This document shows positions 1-13,205 of a stretch of 64,000 bases of DNA, one piece after another. Both the position numbers and the translations under genes were made by a program. Origin of the DNA: Blastobasis lacticolella (taxonomy: Eukaryota; Arthropoda; Insecta; Lepidoptera; Blastobasidae). Numbering within the stretch: the first letter of the stretch is position 1; every line of letters starts with the position of its first letter. The notes under the pieces were generated by a model, which saw only the letters and a list, made by a program, of their open reading frames with translations, was not told the origin of the DNA and did not search any database. The stretch is from NCBI GenBank assembly GCA_905147135.1, contig LR990039.1, positions 32,113,708-32,177,707 on the forward strand, read 5' to 3'.

Positions 1-2259
1 TTAAAAAATGCGCTTTTTTATCTAGATCATGCAAGGCTTCCCTTCATACTTTATCCAGGCTTAGAACTGGGTGGAAATACTATTTTCTGTACATGATTCT
101 GATATGTACATCTTCTTATGTATATTTACAAGTTAAATCTATTTTGATCCATAGTTACATTGAGCAACATCAGTTGTCTCACTGTTGCTGTATTGAGACA
201 GGCTCGTCTGCCTGAAAGATGAGGCCAGTTTCGCTGAACATTCGTTCACAAAGAAATGATGTCCCAACAACGTTACAGTTTCTTCTATATATCGTTGCTA
301 GATGAGGATGTATGCTACGGTAAGCATTAAAGCCCTAGAGCTTAGGTTTATCTTCCGACTCTTGCCCGCGTCGACTGTACGATCTGCACCGACCGCTACA
401 CAGCAGATTTTTTTGCAGCAGGATTTATTTGTACTTCTTCTGGTATACTCTCACAGCCTTTTCCTGAGCTTTGTTAGCCTCAAGAACAATATTTTCATCA
501 CGAAGCGGGTCGCTGGCTACCCCCTCAGACAATCCCATTACAGACAGCTCATACACCACCAGAACAACAGCCGCATATCTGCTCCTGTTCCCGGTTAAAG
601 TATCGATTAGCACGTTGTGTTCTCAACGGTCGGCATATCCGATCAGACGTAGCAATCTGTAGTAGAACATTGGCAACCGGTGGTAGAACACTGCCGGTAG
701 CAGAGAGGCTTAAAGGGACGGCTGTTGGCATCAAAATAGCCGCCAGCGACAAGGTATAATCAGGGTGCAACGGTAACAATAATAATAATACTTCGTATAA
801 GAAAATTGATACTGCCCACTGCCCTGCGTTGTCTCAACACTAACATAATATAACCGAATATAAAGGTTCCCAGACACAGGACACTCGCTTGTGTAGGCAT
901 TTTCGGTAGCTGAATCGGCAACCTGCGCCGTCAGCATCATAGGCCGGCGCGACTTCGATTACGTTATTTCAAACCTACCCTACCCCTGCCCTACCTTACC
1001 TCTACCCCTATTTTTTATTTCTTTCGTATAAACCTTGTCCTGAGACAATTATAAACGTAACAAAATAAAGTAAATGTCAAATACGTGCAGCCGTTCTGAA
1101 GTTCATTTGGCACGGCAGTCCAACGAAATGGTCGTAAAAGTCGTAGGGAGCCGATGGATGCATAATGCACAGAGTCAATCGGTGTAGAAGGCGTGGGGAA
1201 CGCCTATGCTATGCTCTAGAACTAACATCCTACGGCTAAGTTGATTATTACATTCAAGCCTAACCCTGGCGACCAGCTGCTGTGCTTACCTTCCATTTTC
1301 TTCACATTACGCTTTTACACAGCGTAACGTTAAAGCTAGCTTATCCTTCAAACCATAACGGAACAGCATGTTTCTTCTGGGCGGCAAAAATAGATATAGT
1401 GGATGAATGTCGGTCTCCTAAGCTTCTACAAGTCATCCATATCTTATCTATAAATTATATTAGTACCTACTAACCTGTCGTCTGTCGAACCAATGTCAAT
1501 GTATTATTCAGTTTTAGGGCGGCATCCACCTATGCGCAACTTACCTCACAAAAAAAATCACCACGTACCGGGTTGTCCAACGTTACTTGTTATGTCAAAT
1601 ACAAAAATACAGAACTTTAAATTTTTCCGAGCCATTTCTGTGTATGAAATATCTATGCGTGCCTGTGGCAGGAAGAACGCCAATAACATTTATTGACGCT
1701 ATTATCATATTGTGCTAATAACGTTTTCTTCGTCCTTTCAGCTCACATGACATTTTACTTTTTTAGTTTCCGATAATTGGACTGGAAAAGTAACATAAAC
1801 ACAAAGAATAAAATTATTTATTTTCACTAGCGCCAGGACAAAGTTTAAAGGCAAAGAGGCAAATCATCAGCTTATTTATTTTGCCTAGATATTTTCCATT
1901 GAAGTGGACATTACAGAAATAAAAATTATTTATTTATGTACTTAGTAGGCAGAGACCACATTGTTCCACTTCTCTTCTTCCACATTCCTTAAACTTGTCA
2001 TAGTTTTCATACACGTTCTCTAGACGTATTTCTTTAATTCAGATATATCCGATTTGATCTTGATATGTATGTCTCGGTCTTCCCCTTACAACTCTTCCAT
2101 TTACTCCATTATAGGTATATTTTTTGTTAATCTCCTCTCATTCATCCTCTATACATGACCAAACCATATCAGAATTCCTGATATCTCAATCTCTACATTA
2201 TTCATTCTAGCACATGCCCTTATTGACACTTATCCGTATTTTATGTTTCCTTGACATTC
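1..2259. other. No gene seen
   Basis: AT-rich sequence with only small random frames. A C/T-rich run of CCTACCCTA type at 970-1010 resembles those at 41215-41300 and 52685-52735 (opposite sense), apparently one low-complexity repeat family lying beside GCGCGACC-like sequence. Confidence 0.6.
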
Positions 2260-2705
2260 TTTAAATATGTGGAGTGAAATTGAGTGATAGAATAAAAAAT
2301 ATAGTGATCCGTGAAAGGTGTGGCATGAAAGATGATGTAGTGACAAAAATAGAAAGAGGGATGTTGAGATGGTTCGGGCATGTAGTGCGAATGGATGAAA
2401 GAAGATTGACGAAAGAAGTATATATACTTCTTTCGTCTTTCACTATAGTGCGAATCTGAAAAACCGGCCCTTAAGAGGATGACCCAGAAAAACATTCACT
2501 GATCAGAGCAGTAATGTTCTCAAAAAGCTGGGGTCCGAAGTGTAAGAAAGTAGAGAAGTAAAGAATAAAAGGAGATGTATGAAAAGAGTTGTGGATATAT
2601 GCAAGGCTAGGGAATTGTGTCAGGACAGCAAAGTGGCGGTCCATAGCCTCTGCCTACCCCACCTGTGGGACACAGGCTTGAGCTGTATGTATGTATGTAT
2701 GTTGA
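2260..2705 (+). mobile_element. Decayed non-LTR retroelement C-terminus with TATG tail
   Basis: The plus strand encodes KLSDRIKNIVIRERCG, DDVVTKIERGMLRWFGHVVR and MDERRLTKEVY, the end of a non-LTR reverse transcriptase. Broken frames follow, then the tail CCCACCTGTGGGACACAGGC ending in TATGTATGTATG. A 30-bp perfect palindrome sits in its coding part. The same tail occurs in intron 7 of UGT-A and B. Confidence 0.75.
2408..2437. repeat. Perfect 30-bp palindrome
   Basis: GACGAAAGAAGTATA is followed at once by its exact complement with no spacer. It lies inside the LINE remnant at 2260-2705, where the first half is the ordinary coding sequence. Confidence 0.85.
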
Positions 2706-4224
2706 CACTCCTTCCATACTTCTTAACGCTTTCGTTTGTACTGCATTTATCCCACTTTCGTGCCTCTTCTTCATACCTAATAATAATTACAGGGAGGAAA
2801 CCAGCAAGCGGGTCACCGGGATATGATTCTGTATATTCTTATGTATCTAATATAAAGAAAAGGAAGTTTTATAAATTATTTCTGTTATGAATGACGAGTA
2901 CTCGGTATATTAACTTTTTGGTCTACCTACAGTAATTGCCACTTGGAATATTATAATAGTACTTATCTAACTTTTGCCCGGGACTTTAGATTACTGCGAA
3001 TTTTTATCAAAATCCGTTCAGTAGTTTTTGCGTGAAGGAATAACAAAGATGCAGGCATTTTTAATATTTGTTACTTTCACATTTATAATAAATTTAAGTA
3101 GGATGTCTATGAATGTTAGGTTAGGTTAGGTTAGGTTAGTTAATTTCCATATTATACACGTACCTGTTACATGCAAGCAGAGCAACGTCTAGAAAAATCT
3201 GTGCCGACACCGAGTGCCTGCGCAGAAGCTTAAAGACATTGACCTATATCGCAGTATGAACAACGTCTTATCTATGTTGCAGACAACTTGAGAACTCCGG
3301 TCAGTATGAATAATTACCGGTATAATAACGCCTGAATCAAGTGCCAGGGCAATGTAAGTAATACTGCTCACGCTCAGCATCAATAATAGCTAAACAATAA
3401 TGGCTAAACTATCTTGGGCAAAATGATACAACAGACAAACTATAGTGTTTTATGAATTTATGAAAGGTACAAATAAAAACAACTCAGCATAATAGTCAAA
3501 GATAATATATTTAACGTAAATTGAAACAATTAAATGTAATAACCTCAGTTATACTTTTATTTTGCTAAAACTATTACTTATAATCAAAAGTTTAATTATA
3601 CTAGACATACCTATATAATATAATATAGCGTTCCGGCTCTGCCTGGCATTGTCGAGTACGGTTCGGTTGGCGAGGGATACGTTTATCTACGGCCATAGGG
3701 CGGTCAGCGTGTCACTGTGTGTTTCCTTTCTACTTTCCTATCCCCCTCCTTTTTGACGATTGAAAGAGATATTTATTGTCCTAATCAATAAAGAAATTTT
3801 GAATTTTGAATTTTTTTGAATTTTAAAAAATTGTTTTTACTCTAGGAAAAAATCAAGTGAAAGTTAGGACGGTGCATGAATCTTATTATGATAGAATTAG
3901 TTGCTTGTTGGTGAGGTTTTGAGAGATTTTGAATTGCAAATAATGTTACATTTCTGGCATTTACGTTTTGAATTCGCCAATATAGCCACAACTTTTCGAA
4001 CATCGAGTACAGTTGGTTTGAAAAACAGTGTTTAGTTCCTAGTTTGTAAAGGCTTACTTTTTCCACAGAAATTATGATAGCAATTATATTACAAAATATT
4101 TTCGGTTTGTTTTGCAAGTGTTAGCTGAGTCACGAATCCCGAAATTTGCTTAATACTTTGTTCAGTAAAGATGCTGCCTTTTCATTGTCAGTATTTTCTG
4201 AAGCAAGCTGTTGATCCTCTGGTC
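2706..4224. other. No gene seen; repeat debris
   Basis: A piece near 2950-3060 (AAAATCCGTTCAGTAGTTTT) belongs to a dispersed repeat also seen near 50390-50465 and 58265-58330. 3640-3835 ends in TTTTGAA repeats, like a retroelement tail. Confidence 0.5.
3114..3138 (+). repeat. Short interstitial TTAGG array
   Basis: About five units of GTTAG/TTAGG, the usual insect telomere repeat, in single-copy surroundings. This is an interstitial run, not a chromosome end. Confidence 0.85.
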
Positions 4225-4400
4225 GAGGGTTTTCATCTATTGTCATAGGCGTAGTTAGGGGGGCGGGTGAGCCGTGCCTACCCCAGGATGTACCGTATGT
4301 ACATTTGTACATAAAAAACTTCATACAAACATAATTTCAATTAAATACAACCCAGGAATCCTCAGGGGCCAAGCCCCCCCTGGAAAATAGCCCTACATAC
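4225..4400 (-). repeat. Dispersed repeat R2 (GGGTGGGCACGGC family)
   Basis: TCATAGGCGTAGTTAGGGGG, GTACATAAAAAACTTCATAC and CTCAGGGGCCAAGCCCCCCC recur, in part, at 34745-34910 and 45360-45490. The family is not identified. Confidence 0.6.
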
Positions 4401-4599
4401 GCTAATGTTTATTGTCTCCACAGTAGATTGCAGTATTCAAGTTAAGTTGGCGACCTGTTGTAGGTAAGCAGGTATTTATACAGGTCCAGGTGATATATTC
4501 ATATCACATATCTCGAACCTTGATTCTTTAAATGGAACGTGGGCCGTCGGGCGTTATAAAAATTTATCAATTTGACTGATGCTCTTGCTTATAATTTAT

Positions 4600-4835
4600 A
4601 TAATCACAGCCCATTGCAGTCCACTGCAGGAGTTTTGGCCTCTCCCACGAAAGGGAGGTTATAGCCATAATTTCTACGTTTGGCGGGTTGGAGATCGCAG
4701 TGTTATACACTATAACTAGCCCACCGGAGACCTCGATTTTTGCCTCGAAAACATTAGTCGCCTTGTACGACACCCACGACTGTATAGGGTTGGCGCTGTT
4801 CTACTCCGCCGGATACCACACGGCCAATTATTCGT
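4600..4835 (+). repeat. Dispersed repeat R1 (GGTTGGAGATCGCAGT family)
   Basis: CAGTCCACTGCAGGAGTTTT, GGTTGGAGATCGCAGTGTTA and GTTGGCGCTGTTCTACTC recur through the window. Other copies: 5795-6060, 41310-41585, 43379-43605, and fragments before UGT-A and UGT-B. Coding capacity not seen. Probably the 3' part of a transposable element. Confidence 0.7.
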
Positions 4836-5794
4836 AATGATCGGTCCATATTAATACTGCCCGGTTTGAAGCCCATGTAGGAAGGTACATGAGTAGTAGG
4901 CATGCCCCAAAATCGCGCATCATCATCGCGCTTATCAACTCCTCGCTTGAGTTGAAAACCACAATGTGATTTGTTTGCGATAAGTACTTCAGTGTCGGTA
5001 TGGATGCAATGTAGAATGTGCCTGTGTCTACTAAAGGTGTATGAGTACCTGCACATAGGTATCTAACCTTCAAACATTTTATCTAATATTCATTAGATAA
5101 ATAGGATTTTACGTTACGAATTGGTCTTTCTTTATTGTCACAATTTTAGTTTTTTCTTCTTCTTTTAAGTATAATTCTCAATTATAGGAAGGTCCCAACC
5201 CACTTAATAAACATTATCTACGTTCTGTACTTATACTATCTAAGAAATTTGGTCTCTTACTGGACATAAAAATAGGTATTCACTACCTACGTAGAGCTTT
5301 ATCTGATCGAAAACTGGAATATTTACATAACCTTGTGTAATAGGTATTACACAATTTTATGATATAACTCCATTTTCGATTCTTCTGATTTGGCTGTACA
5401 GTAGACTGTAGATACAGTCTGATAAGAAGTATAATTAATGTAAATACCATTCTCGATGCGTTATCTCAAGTTATAAAAGTAATTCTCAAGCTGAAACCGA
5501 GAGATGTGTGTGACTGCTAAAGTGGCGTGGGCCTATGGCAACATTAATGAAAACTATAACCTTTTGAACACGATTTTTGAAAAGAAGAGCGATTCGAAAC
5601 ATAATATAAGTGATACAAAAATAGACCTTACTCCATAAGCAATATATTCCAGTTTGACTTGCTCTCACGCACTTTTGGTTCTTACTTTATTCGACTGAAT
5701 TTTGTCTGGGTAATTACTGCATTATTCTACAAAAACGGAGTAGGTAGAGGAGACCGGGGCTGGTTGTTACAGGGGTAGGTTGTTAAGGTGGCAA

Positions 5795-6060
5795 TGGTTC
5801 ATCATCATAGCCCATAGCAGTCCACTGCAGCACTTAGGGCCTCTCCCACGAAATTGCTAGCTATTGCCATAATCTCCACGCTTGGCAGGCGGGTTGGAGA
5901 TTGCAGTTTTTTATATAAGTATAACAAACAATGGGAAACGCTGCTGCCCATTTTCCAGCCTACGGAGACACTACTCGTAGATCTGTTGCCTCGACAACAA
6001 TAGTCGCCGGGTTGGCGCTATTCTACTCTGCTGGGCACCATCGGCCATGAGTGCTAAACG
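5795..6060 (+). repeat. Dispersed repeat R1
   Basis: CATAGCAGTCCACTGCAGCA, GGCGGGTTGGAGATTGCAGT, ACGCTGCTGCCCATTTTCCA and TTCTACTCTGCTGGGCACC; same order as the copy at 4600. Confidence 0.7.
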
Positions 6061-7411
6061 GAAAGCGCTATGTTGACGGTATAATGAGACAAATAATCAC
6101 CATCGGCCTACACACCGGGCGACTCAGCGTGGCCCTACCATTCTTATGAGAGGAGCACGTGCATACATACGGCTGTAAAAATGCAGGTTAGTAACATTTT
6201 CGTTATAATTTAGGTCTGCCACTTGTATTCTGTAAAAGCAGATATGTCGGTGTTGTAAATATTTGCCCCAAATGCTTTGTGTGTTGTAATGAATCGAGAT
6301 TTAAAGAGTTATGTTTATTTGTATTTTTACTGTTTGACCTTGAAAGGTTTTGGTGTTGGGGCTAAAAGTGAGATTAATTGCTCGGGGCAGGCTGTGACAT
6401 ACTTGCCCTGTCTTCACGAATGACATAATTTGTATTTCATAATTGTTGTTTTTGTAGGATGACAACATATAAAAGAAAAAGAAGTGTGAAATTTCATGGT
6501 ATCAAAAGACTGGTGTAAATTGGAAAATTAATTTTAAATAACACCCTGAATCGTTACTGAATCCAACAAACCCATGATCAGGTAAAATTGTCAAATAATA
6601 ATAATGTGACAATACTAAGTTAGAAAAAAAATGTCCCAACCAGCCCCAGTCTCCCATGCAAATCGCCAGTTGAGCACAACACGAGTTGAGTGGATGAGCG
6701 ATCACTAGCTAAATTCACTACAAACAACGGTTGTTTCCCAGTTCTGGTTCTGATATCGTGTCGAGTCCGCGTGTCGTGTGTACTATAAAACTCTGCCAAT
6801 CGCCGCCCGGCATCTTGGGAAGTTGGAGGTTAGTTTATAATTAGACGACCACGTGTCTAGCTATTGTACCTACGATTTGTTTACAAATAAACCTTTTATT
6901 TAACTCCTGAAAACTGGTTTGTTTAAAATATTAATTTGATAATTTTATAGTAGTAGTATAGGAACTTAGTTATAGGCTCTTCCCAAATCATATGTTCCAT
7001 TCCGTTTTTTCGCCCGTTTTGTCATTAAGGCTATTTAGTTAGTAGGTAGTCTACGACAGTATACCTGTGGGATATGGGCGATTGAGACTAGGTAGAATGT
7101 ACTATGTTAGGTATTTTAACAGTTTTTCTAAAACATTCGGCTACACAACATTATTCAATGTTTCACAAATCTTAATAAATGTAATCATACAGAAAACCGT
7201 ATATTTAGATGCGATTAAAGCGTTTCGTAGATAATTAATGACAACATTTAATGGATGCGCACAACCTTTCACCTCAAATGCTATATTCGTTTTGTCGAGA
7301 GAAAAAATTAGGGCAAATACTTACCTATGTAAATTCAAGATCTTTAAATCAATGTTAGTTTTTTTGCAGCATACTTTTTAATTGGGTCTTAATTATTACT
7401 ATCTGACACTC

Positions 7412-7700
7412 AACATCATCATCATCATCATCATATCAGCCAAAAGACGCCTACTGCTGGGTATAGGCCTCCCCCTGATCTCCACAAAGACCGGTCCTGT
7501 GCCATCCGCATCCAGCTGGTTCCTGCGATCTTTACCAGGTCGTCGGTCCACCTTGGGGGCCTACCCACGCTGCGTCTTCCGGTATCTACATGGTCGCCAT
7601 CCGAGAACTTTACTGCCCCATCTGTTCTTCGAGATGTATGACCTGCCCGCCACTGCCACTTTAGCTTGGCAATATCTGACACTCGGGCGTACCTAAACAT
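7412..7700 (-). mobile_element. RTE-like retrotransposon 3' end
   Basis: The minus frame 7700-7431 encodes RVSDIAKLKWQWRAGHTSRR, GRRSVGRPPRWTDDLVKIAG and MRMAQDRSLWRS, the C-terminus of an RTE-type polyprotein. The 3' end is a run of ATGATG on the minus strand (7412-7434). The same tail recurs near 44150-44305 and 50466-50600. Confidence 0.8.
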
Positions 7701-8095
7701 AAAAAATTAAGCAAAGCTAGGTATAAAGATGTGCAAGTATTAACTAGCTACAATATGAGGTGTGACCAAAAAATACATTCAATTGTGCAATTGATTGAAA
7801 TAGTAACTATTCCGTATCTACAAATTTTAAACAAGTTGCGACTTGTCTATATCTTCCAGAGCTAGAACGCTTTTCGTGGATTCGATCAGCGTATTATTGG
7901 AATAAGATACCTAAACCATTAAACCATTTTAGTAGAGGAGGCAAACGAGAAAACCTGATGGAAAGTGATCACCACAGCCCGTAGCATCACCCGGGGAGCA
8001 GCAAATGCGTTGCCGACCTTTGATATAGGCATCTTGATGAAAAGTAACTATGTGGTACGAGAGTAGATAATCATAATTTAATAATTTTTCCTATA

Positions 8096-8387
8096 CAAAG
8101 GATGTCCGGCTATCCCAGCCTATATGACCAATAACGTTGAGCTATATGTCATTAGAAAGGATTTTCATTTTCTACAACTTTTACTCTGCTTTTTCTTTAA
8201 CTTTTAATCACTGTGGGAAAAAAGTGATGGTCAATTAAAGTAAACATCATTTTGACCATAACTTTTATCCCACGTTGTTACCATAGTAAAAGTTGTAGAT
8301 AATGAAAAATCCTTTCCAATGACATATCGCTCAACGTTATTGGTCATATAGGCTGGGGTCCATACATTTCTGCCGGTCCCCCTTTAC
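8096..8387. mobile_element. Foldback (MITE-like) element
   Basis: A left arm (8114-8185) and a right arm (8285-8357) are inverted copies of each other with few mismatches, including CCAGCCTATATGACCAATAA and AAAGTTGTAGA. A middle of about 100 bases separates them, and the outer ends are more degenerate. It has no coding capacity. The structure fits a non-autonomous DNA transposon, superfamily unknown. Confidence 0.7.
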
Positions 8388-9597
8388 ATCCATCACATTA
8401 TTTTCTATCCCGTGAGAATTTTCTATAATCATTTTTACCGGTTGTCTATGTCAGCTCCAGTTGTCCAGTGGTTTGAGCTGTATGTATATGTATAATATAC
8501 ATATAATACTTATAAATATTCCTATTATTTATGGACATTGCATATTTCTATTTGAATGTATTAAAATTTTGACATAATGTAATGTTTTGACAATTTGGTT
8601 TGATTAATTATATACTGAGTTAGAGTGGTTTGTTATCCTAAGACAAGTCTCGTTATTAATTCCATTCAACTACCTGTCATTACACCATAAACATTGTACC
8701 ATTTAACAGCGAATAAATGAAATAGGAAATAATATGTAATATCAGCATGAAAGGTAGCGATAATCAACAAAATAATATATCTGCTTACCTATAACAAATT
8801 GAGTGGAAACCTCGTACGATAAGAGCAAGGTAAACAGTGATAGGAAAGCAAACTATTTTGCTGTTATCATACTCTTTTTACTAGATGATTGAACTATGGA
8901 CGAAATATATAGCACTGAGATTTGGACATCATTTAATAGGTCAAAACCTAAAAGAGTCATAAGATGTGCTCCGAGTAAGAATCTACAATATATTTGTTCA
9001 CTGTAGACATAAGTGTAGCACACGATAAGTGAAATGTTATATAATGGCAATTATCTATTGTGGCCACATTATTGTACGTTGCGCTGTAATTATGTAAGTA
9101 TGTAATGTTATTGCATTTAAATCATCTCTCAGTCAGATATTTCCTTTTCTGGAAGGACACTTGTAGAATCATATTATACTTTCAGCTTGGCTTAAATATA
9201 TTTTAATATATTTCCTGTCCATGTCCTGAGCCACGGCGCTGGTCTTCCGCGAGTTCCGCGGAAGGAGGTCCGGATCGCTGTGGCGGTTCATTCCGTGTTT
9301 TATTTTTCAATTAGCCCAACCATTTATTTTATTTTTGACATAATATTATGTAGGCAATGCCTATGAAGTTGAGATGATGCACCGTAGTGAAAAAATTGTG
9401 ACGACATTGACGACATTACAAAACGTGCAACTTTTTGTAGCCAACAGAATATAAACAAAGTTATGATTTTTCTTTATAACAGTAAAAAGGGTTGTTATCT
9501 TTTGTTAAATTTGTTAAAGCAAATAAAACAATGAAAAAATTATATGTGTTTATTAGGAACTGTCATCGGATTCTTTTTCATGCGAACTTGTATGAAT

Positions 9598-10280
9598 GAA
9601 TGGAATTTATTTAAGTATTTAACTCTTTATTGCACACAATAAAATATACAAGGAAATAACACAATTATAAACGGCACAATAAGCACTTCTTATTTCTTCC
9701 AGCATGCCTACCAGAAGCGAGAGGTTATAAAAGAAACGCCGATACGACGTGCACATTATAGAATAAAAAAATACAGTAAATGCTTCAGTATATAATGTAA
9801 TAACTTATAAAACACTAACCTACATATATATTTAGAACTAAATAGAGAAAGGTAGATAATACTCCTTGACGCGCGTTTTAAAAGTTCCACAGTCTCGCAA
9901 CATGAACAGTAGGAAAAGAAATCGGAGTAAAGGATGGTGATGGCCAGAGATATTTTAACTTTTGAGCGATGGGATTTGTCTTGGTCTCGGGAGAAGTAAA
10001 AGAGATTACGTGAATGGGAAGGAGCAGAAGAATTGTACAGGATATTAAAAAGGTTTGAAAAGATGTAAGCACTCCTGCGATAGCGTATAGGACGCCCTTT
10101 GAGCTGCGATCGGAAACACGAGATGCGGTCATACTTGCGTAGACCACCAAAGACAAACCTTATACAATGATTTTGGAACCGCTCAAGTTTGTTTAAAAGT
10201 TGTTCAGTGGCATCCAAATAGCAAAACTCTGCGTAGTCAAGAATTGGAGAGTTTGTGCAAGGTGATCTTGGTTTTAAATA
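9598..10280 (-). mobile_element. Second jockey-like family, decayed C-terminal fragment
   Basis: The minus strand encodes MDATEQLLNKLERFQNHCIR and FVFGGLRKYDRIS, then a frameshift; the companion frame continues with SFPTVHVARLWNF. This is the same protein as the better preserved fragment at 51900-52690. The 3' end near 9600-9660 shows the ACAATAAA-type end of this family. Confidence 0.8.
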
Positions 10281-12764
10281 GCAAGAAGTTTTGGAGATAT
10301 TTGAGTGAGTGAAGTGAATTTTCCTTAAATAAAGTCCGTTGTTTACCGAAATCGAATCAGTAACGCAATTCGATATTTATTCCTAAAACAATTTTATCAA
10401 AATTTCCACATTACGAAAAAAATACCGTCATGGAGCCATAAATTGTTTATCCAGTCTCCGGGAACAATCTAATTATACGATGAGAAGACGTACGACCTAA
10501 CTCGGCTTAAAACCATGTAAGCTAGACTTGCAGCAAGTGTTTGAAGATAAATAACCTCAACTTAACCTATACGATATGTGATCTATGTGTGTCTCAGTTA
10601 TTTGTTATCTTGCTCATTATGTGAGAATTCTCTTCCTTTCTGTGTTGTGTTGTGCTTGTGATAATTTTTTTCTGTCCTTGTGTAGGTACAAATCGTTGTC
10701 AGCAATCTTCTCCTGCTGCTTCAATTTTACCGCTCTAAACGTCTTTTTCTTTAATAGCTATTATTTTCCATTCATCTAGATCCCAGGAACAAAAACGACA
10801 GGAACGAAAGGAGGAGGATAGGACAAAAACAGTCACGTGTTTAATCGCCAAACTTTTATACTTCGACGTCGTCGCTATGTTGATAAGTACTCCCGACACT
10901 GTACAATCAATCACAATGTTCGATCAAATCAATTAACGAGTGACGAGCTCGTTGCCGTGCCGAAGTTCGGCTATATTACGAAACGGTCACCCACCCAGTT
11001 CCGGGACTCTGCGTGTATTTAACGGTTAACAGTGTCGCAAGAAAGCCGCTGGACCGGGGCTGCTTCTCGTAATAAAATCACACCATCAAATTAAATATGA
11101 TACCTACCCCTTCAGCTGGTAACATGCCGGCTTACGGCGTTCGAGTTTCCTAATTACAAGAGTGTCATAATTAAGTCGTATTATGTATGTTTGTCTTACT
11201 CTGACGTATTAATTAGATTTAAAAATTAAAGGGGTAGCTAGCAAGCCAATAACAATGGCATCTTATGCGTCAAAACAATGAACAAAGTAGTACTGTTTTC
11301 ATGAACTCCAAAAGGACCTTGACACGATTTTTAAAAATTAATTATTTTGATAACATTGTACCTATTTACATTTATACTAATGTTAGTTTGTTAATGGGCA
11401 TTAATATTGTGTTTAATACGTGTAAGAAGGTTTGTTAATCAATTAATAATAATTTTATCGTCAAAAGTGTGTAGACACCGTATATTGCGACACCATATGG
11501 CGTCGCTCGCATATAAGGGGTGGTGCCATCCATATGTACACTAATACATTATAATTTACTTTTAATCAGTAGGCAATTAAATGTAGTTTCAGGCACAATA
11601 TTTATATAGGGTGACCTTAGCCACTGGATAAAAAATTAAACCCTGTTTAAGTTGCTACTCAGCAGCATCATAAAATAGGTATTTCTTTAATTAGACAAAA
11701 AACCATAAAACTATTTTTTCTAACAAATTTAATTGTCACTTAATCGGCAACAATTACAACACACTGTATCACGACAACATGAATTAATTGATTTAGAATT
11801 AATTATTGACATTTATGAGAAGCGAGTGACGTTATGTCACATTTAAAATTATTGTCAAATTACGATACAATTGTTTTTATTTAATTTAAGCTGTCATCTA
11901 GCGTGGAGTTTCAATGCAATTCAAGTTTGCAAAGTTTAGGGTACTACCTAGACCATGCAACTAAATAAAAGCTGCTCCTGAGTTATAACTTAAAAATCGT
12001 TGATTTTTCTGTAAATACTGGACTGATTGTTATGATACTTTGCAGTTTTTTTTAAACATCCTACTCAACAAGTAGTATTCGACTTTGTCCAGAGTGTAAG
12101 GACAACCTGTTTATACCTATACGAAATCATACAATTTATTTTTTACTTTAATGATTTAGTGCAGACATTGCAAAAATTCTAGGCGCCATATTGTTAGACA
12201 GTTCAAGTGTGTTTTGTCTCCAATTTTACATTGGAAATAGAATTTCGTGTTCTGAGACACTGAAACTGTTACACAAAGCTTGCGGTGAATTGGCTTTATT
12301 ACATTATTAGGAAAAACACGCTATAGTGCATTTAAAAGCGGTCTAAATGTGGTGGAACTTTTGCTTCACTCGGGTCGCCCATCGACATCTTCAACTGAAG
12401 TTAACATCACTAAAGTGAAGGTAATGGTGACTAAAAATCATCATTCAAGTTTGAGAGAGATAGCAGGAACTCTTTGTCTCGCGAATCGATTCGTACCATT
12501 TTAAACGATATCTCGGACATGAAACACGTTGCCGCCCCACTAGTCCCGAAAGGTCTGAATTCTGAATCAAAAATGTTTTGATAATTGGATTATTCGTTGG
12601 CGTAAGTATTACTAGAAGTATTACTTCAGAACGGGGTTAGGTACTTTGAAAGCGGTACAAAAAATTTGGACGAATAATTAACATTTGGTGTTGACATTTT
12701 CCGGTACTTTCTTGATAAGAGTAGCATGCATTAGGTGAATTAAGTAGACTAATTCAGACCATCA
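10281..12764. other. No gene seen
   Basis: AT-rich; short frames only. 12200-12580 reads faintly like a mariner-type transposase remnant on the plus strand, but too decayed to call. Confidence 0.5.
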
Positions 12765-12970
12765 TTATCATCATCTTGGCGTCAAGTCCCGGTTGCGCCC
12801 CCGCGCAGCACGCGAGGGCCTAGGGTCCGCCTTCCTGCTATTCTTGGCCCACAGCGCTCGGTCTTCGGCATCCCTAGTGGTGAGCTTATTGGCAAGCATA
12901 TCGTGCTTGACTACGTCAAGCCATGGCTTCTTGGGCCGGCCTCTCCTTCCCGTGCCCGTAGTAGAGCTAG
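12765..12970 (-). mobile_element. LINE C-terminus whose 3' tail is shared with the SINE family
   Basis: On the minus strand the bases encode a decayed non-LTR C-terminus (readable pieces: ANKLTTRDAEDRA, LWAKNSRKADP, RAARGRNRDLTPR). They end AACCGGGACTTGACGCCAAG followed by ATGATGATAATGATGG. From AAGGCGGACCC onward the tail matches the 3' end of the SINEs at 54009, 51421 and 47651. Confidence 0.7.
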
Positions 12971-13104
12971 TAGACTAATTCAGACCAGTTAAAAGGCTCC
13001 ACAGTTTACCCACATGTGTACTTTCAAACGTGACATAAATTATCACGCTTGATCGCACGCATATCACGTGATTCACAGTCCACTTTTCACATTTCCACAT
13101 TGGT

Positions 13105-13205
13105 GAAGAGCGCCACGCTTGGCAGCCGCGTTGGAGATCGCAGCATTGAAACCGGAAAATACTCAACAGAAAACGCTGCTGCCCTTTCTCTTGTTTACGG
13201 AAGAA
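13105..13205 (+). repeat. R1 fragment just upstream of UGT-A
   Basis: CACGCTTGGCAGCCGCGTTG and AACGCTGCTGCCCTTTCTC belong to R1. It ends about 100 bases before the ATG, so it may be part of the promoter or 5' UTR. The same fragment precedes UGT-B. Confidence 0.65.

Noticed and set aside
7382..7696. 104-codon plus-strand frame
   Set aside because: It is the shadow of the RTE-like C-terminus on the other strand.
12200..12580. Mariner-type transposase
   Set aside because: A few phrases look similar, but stops and frameshifts leave nothing that can be supported by eye.
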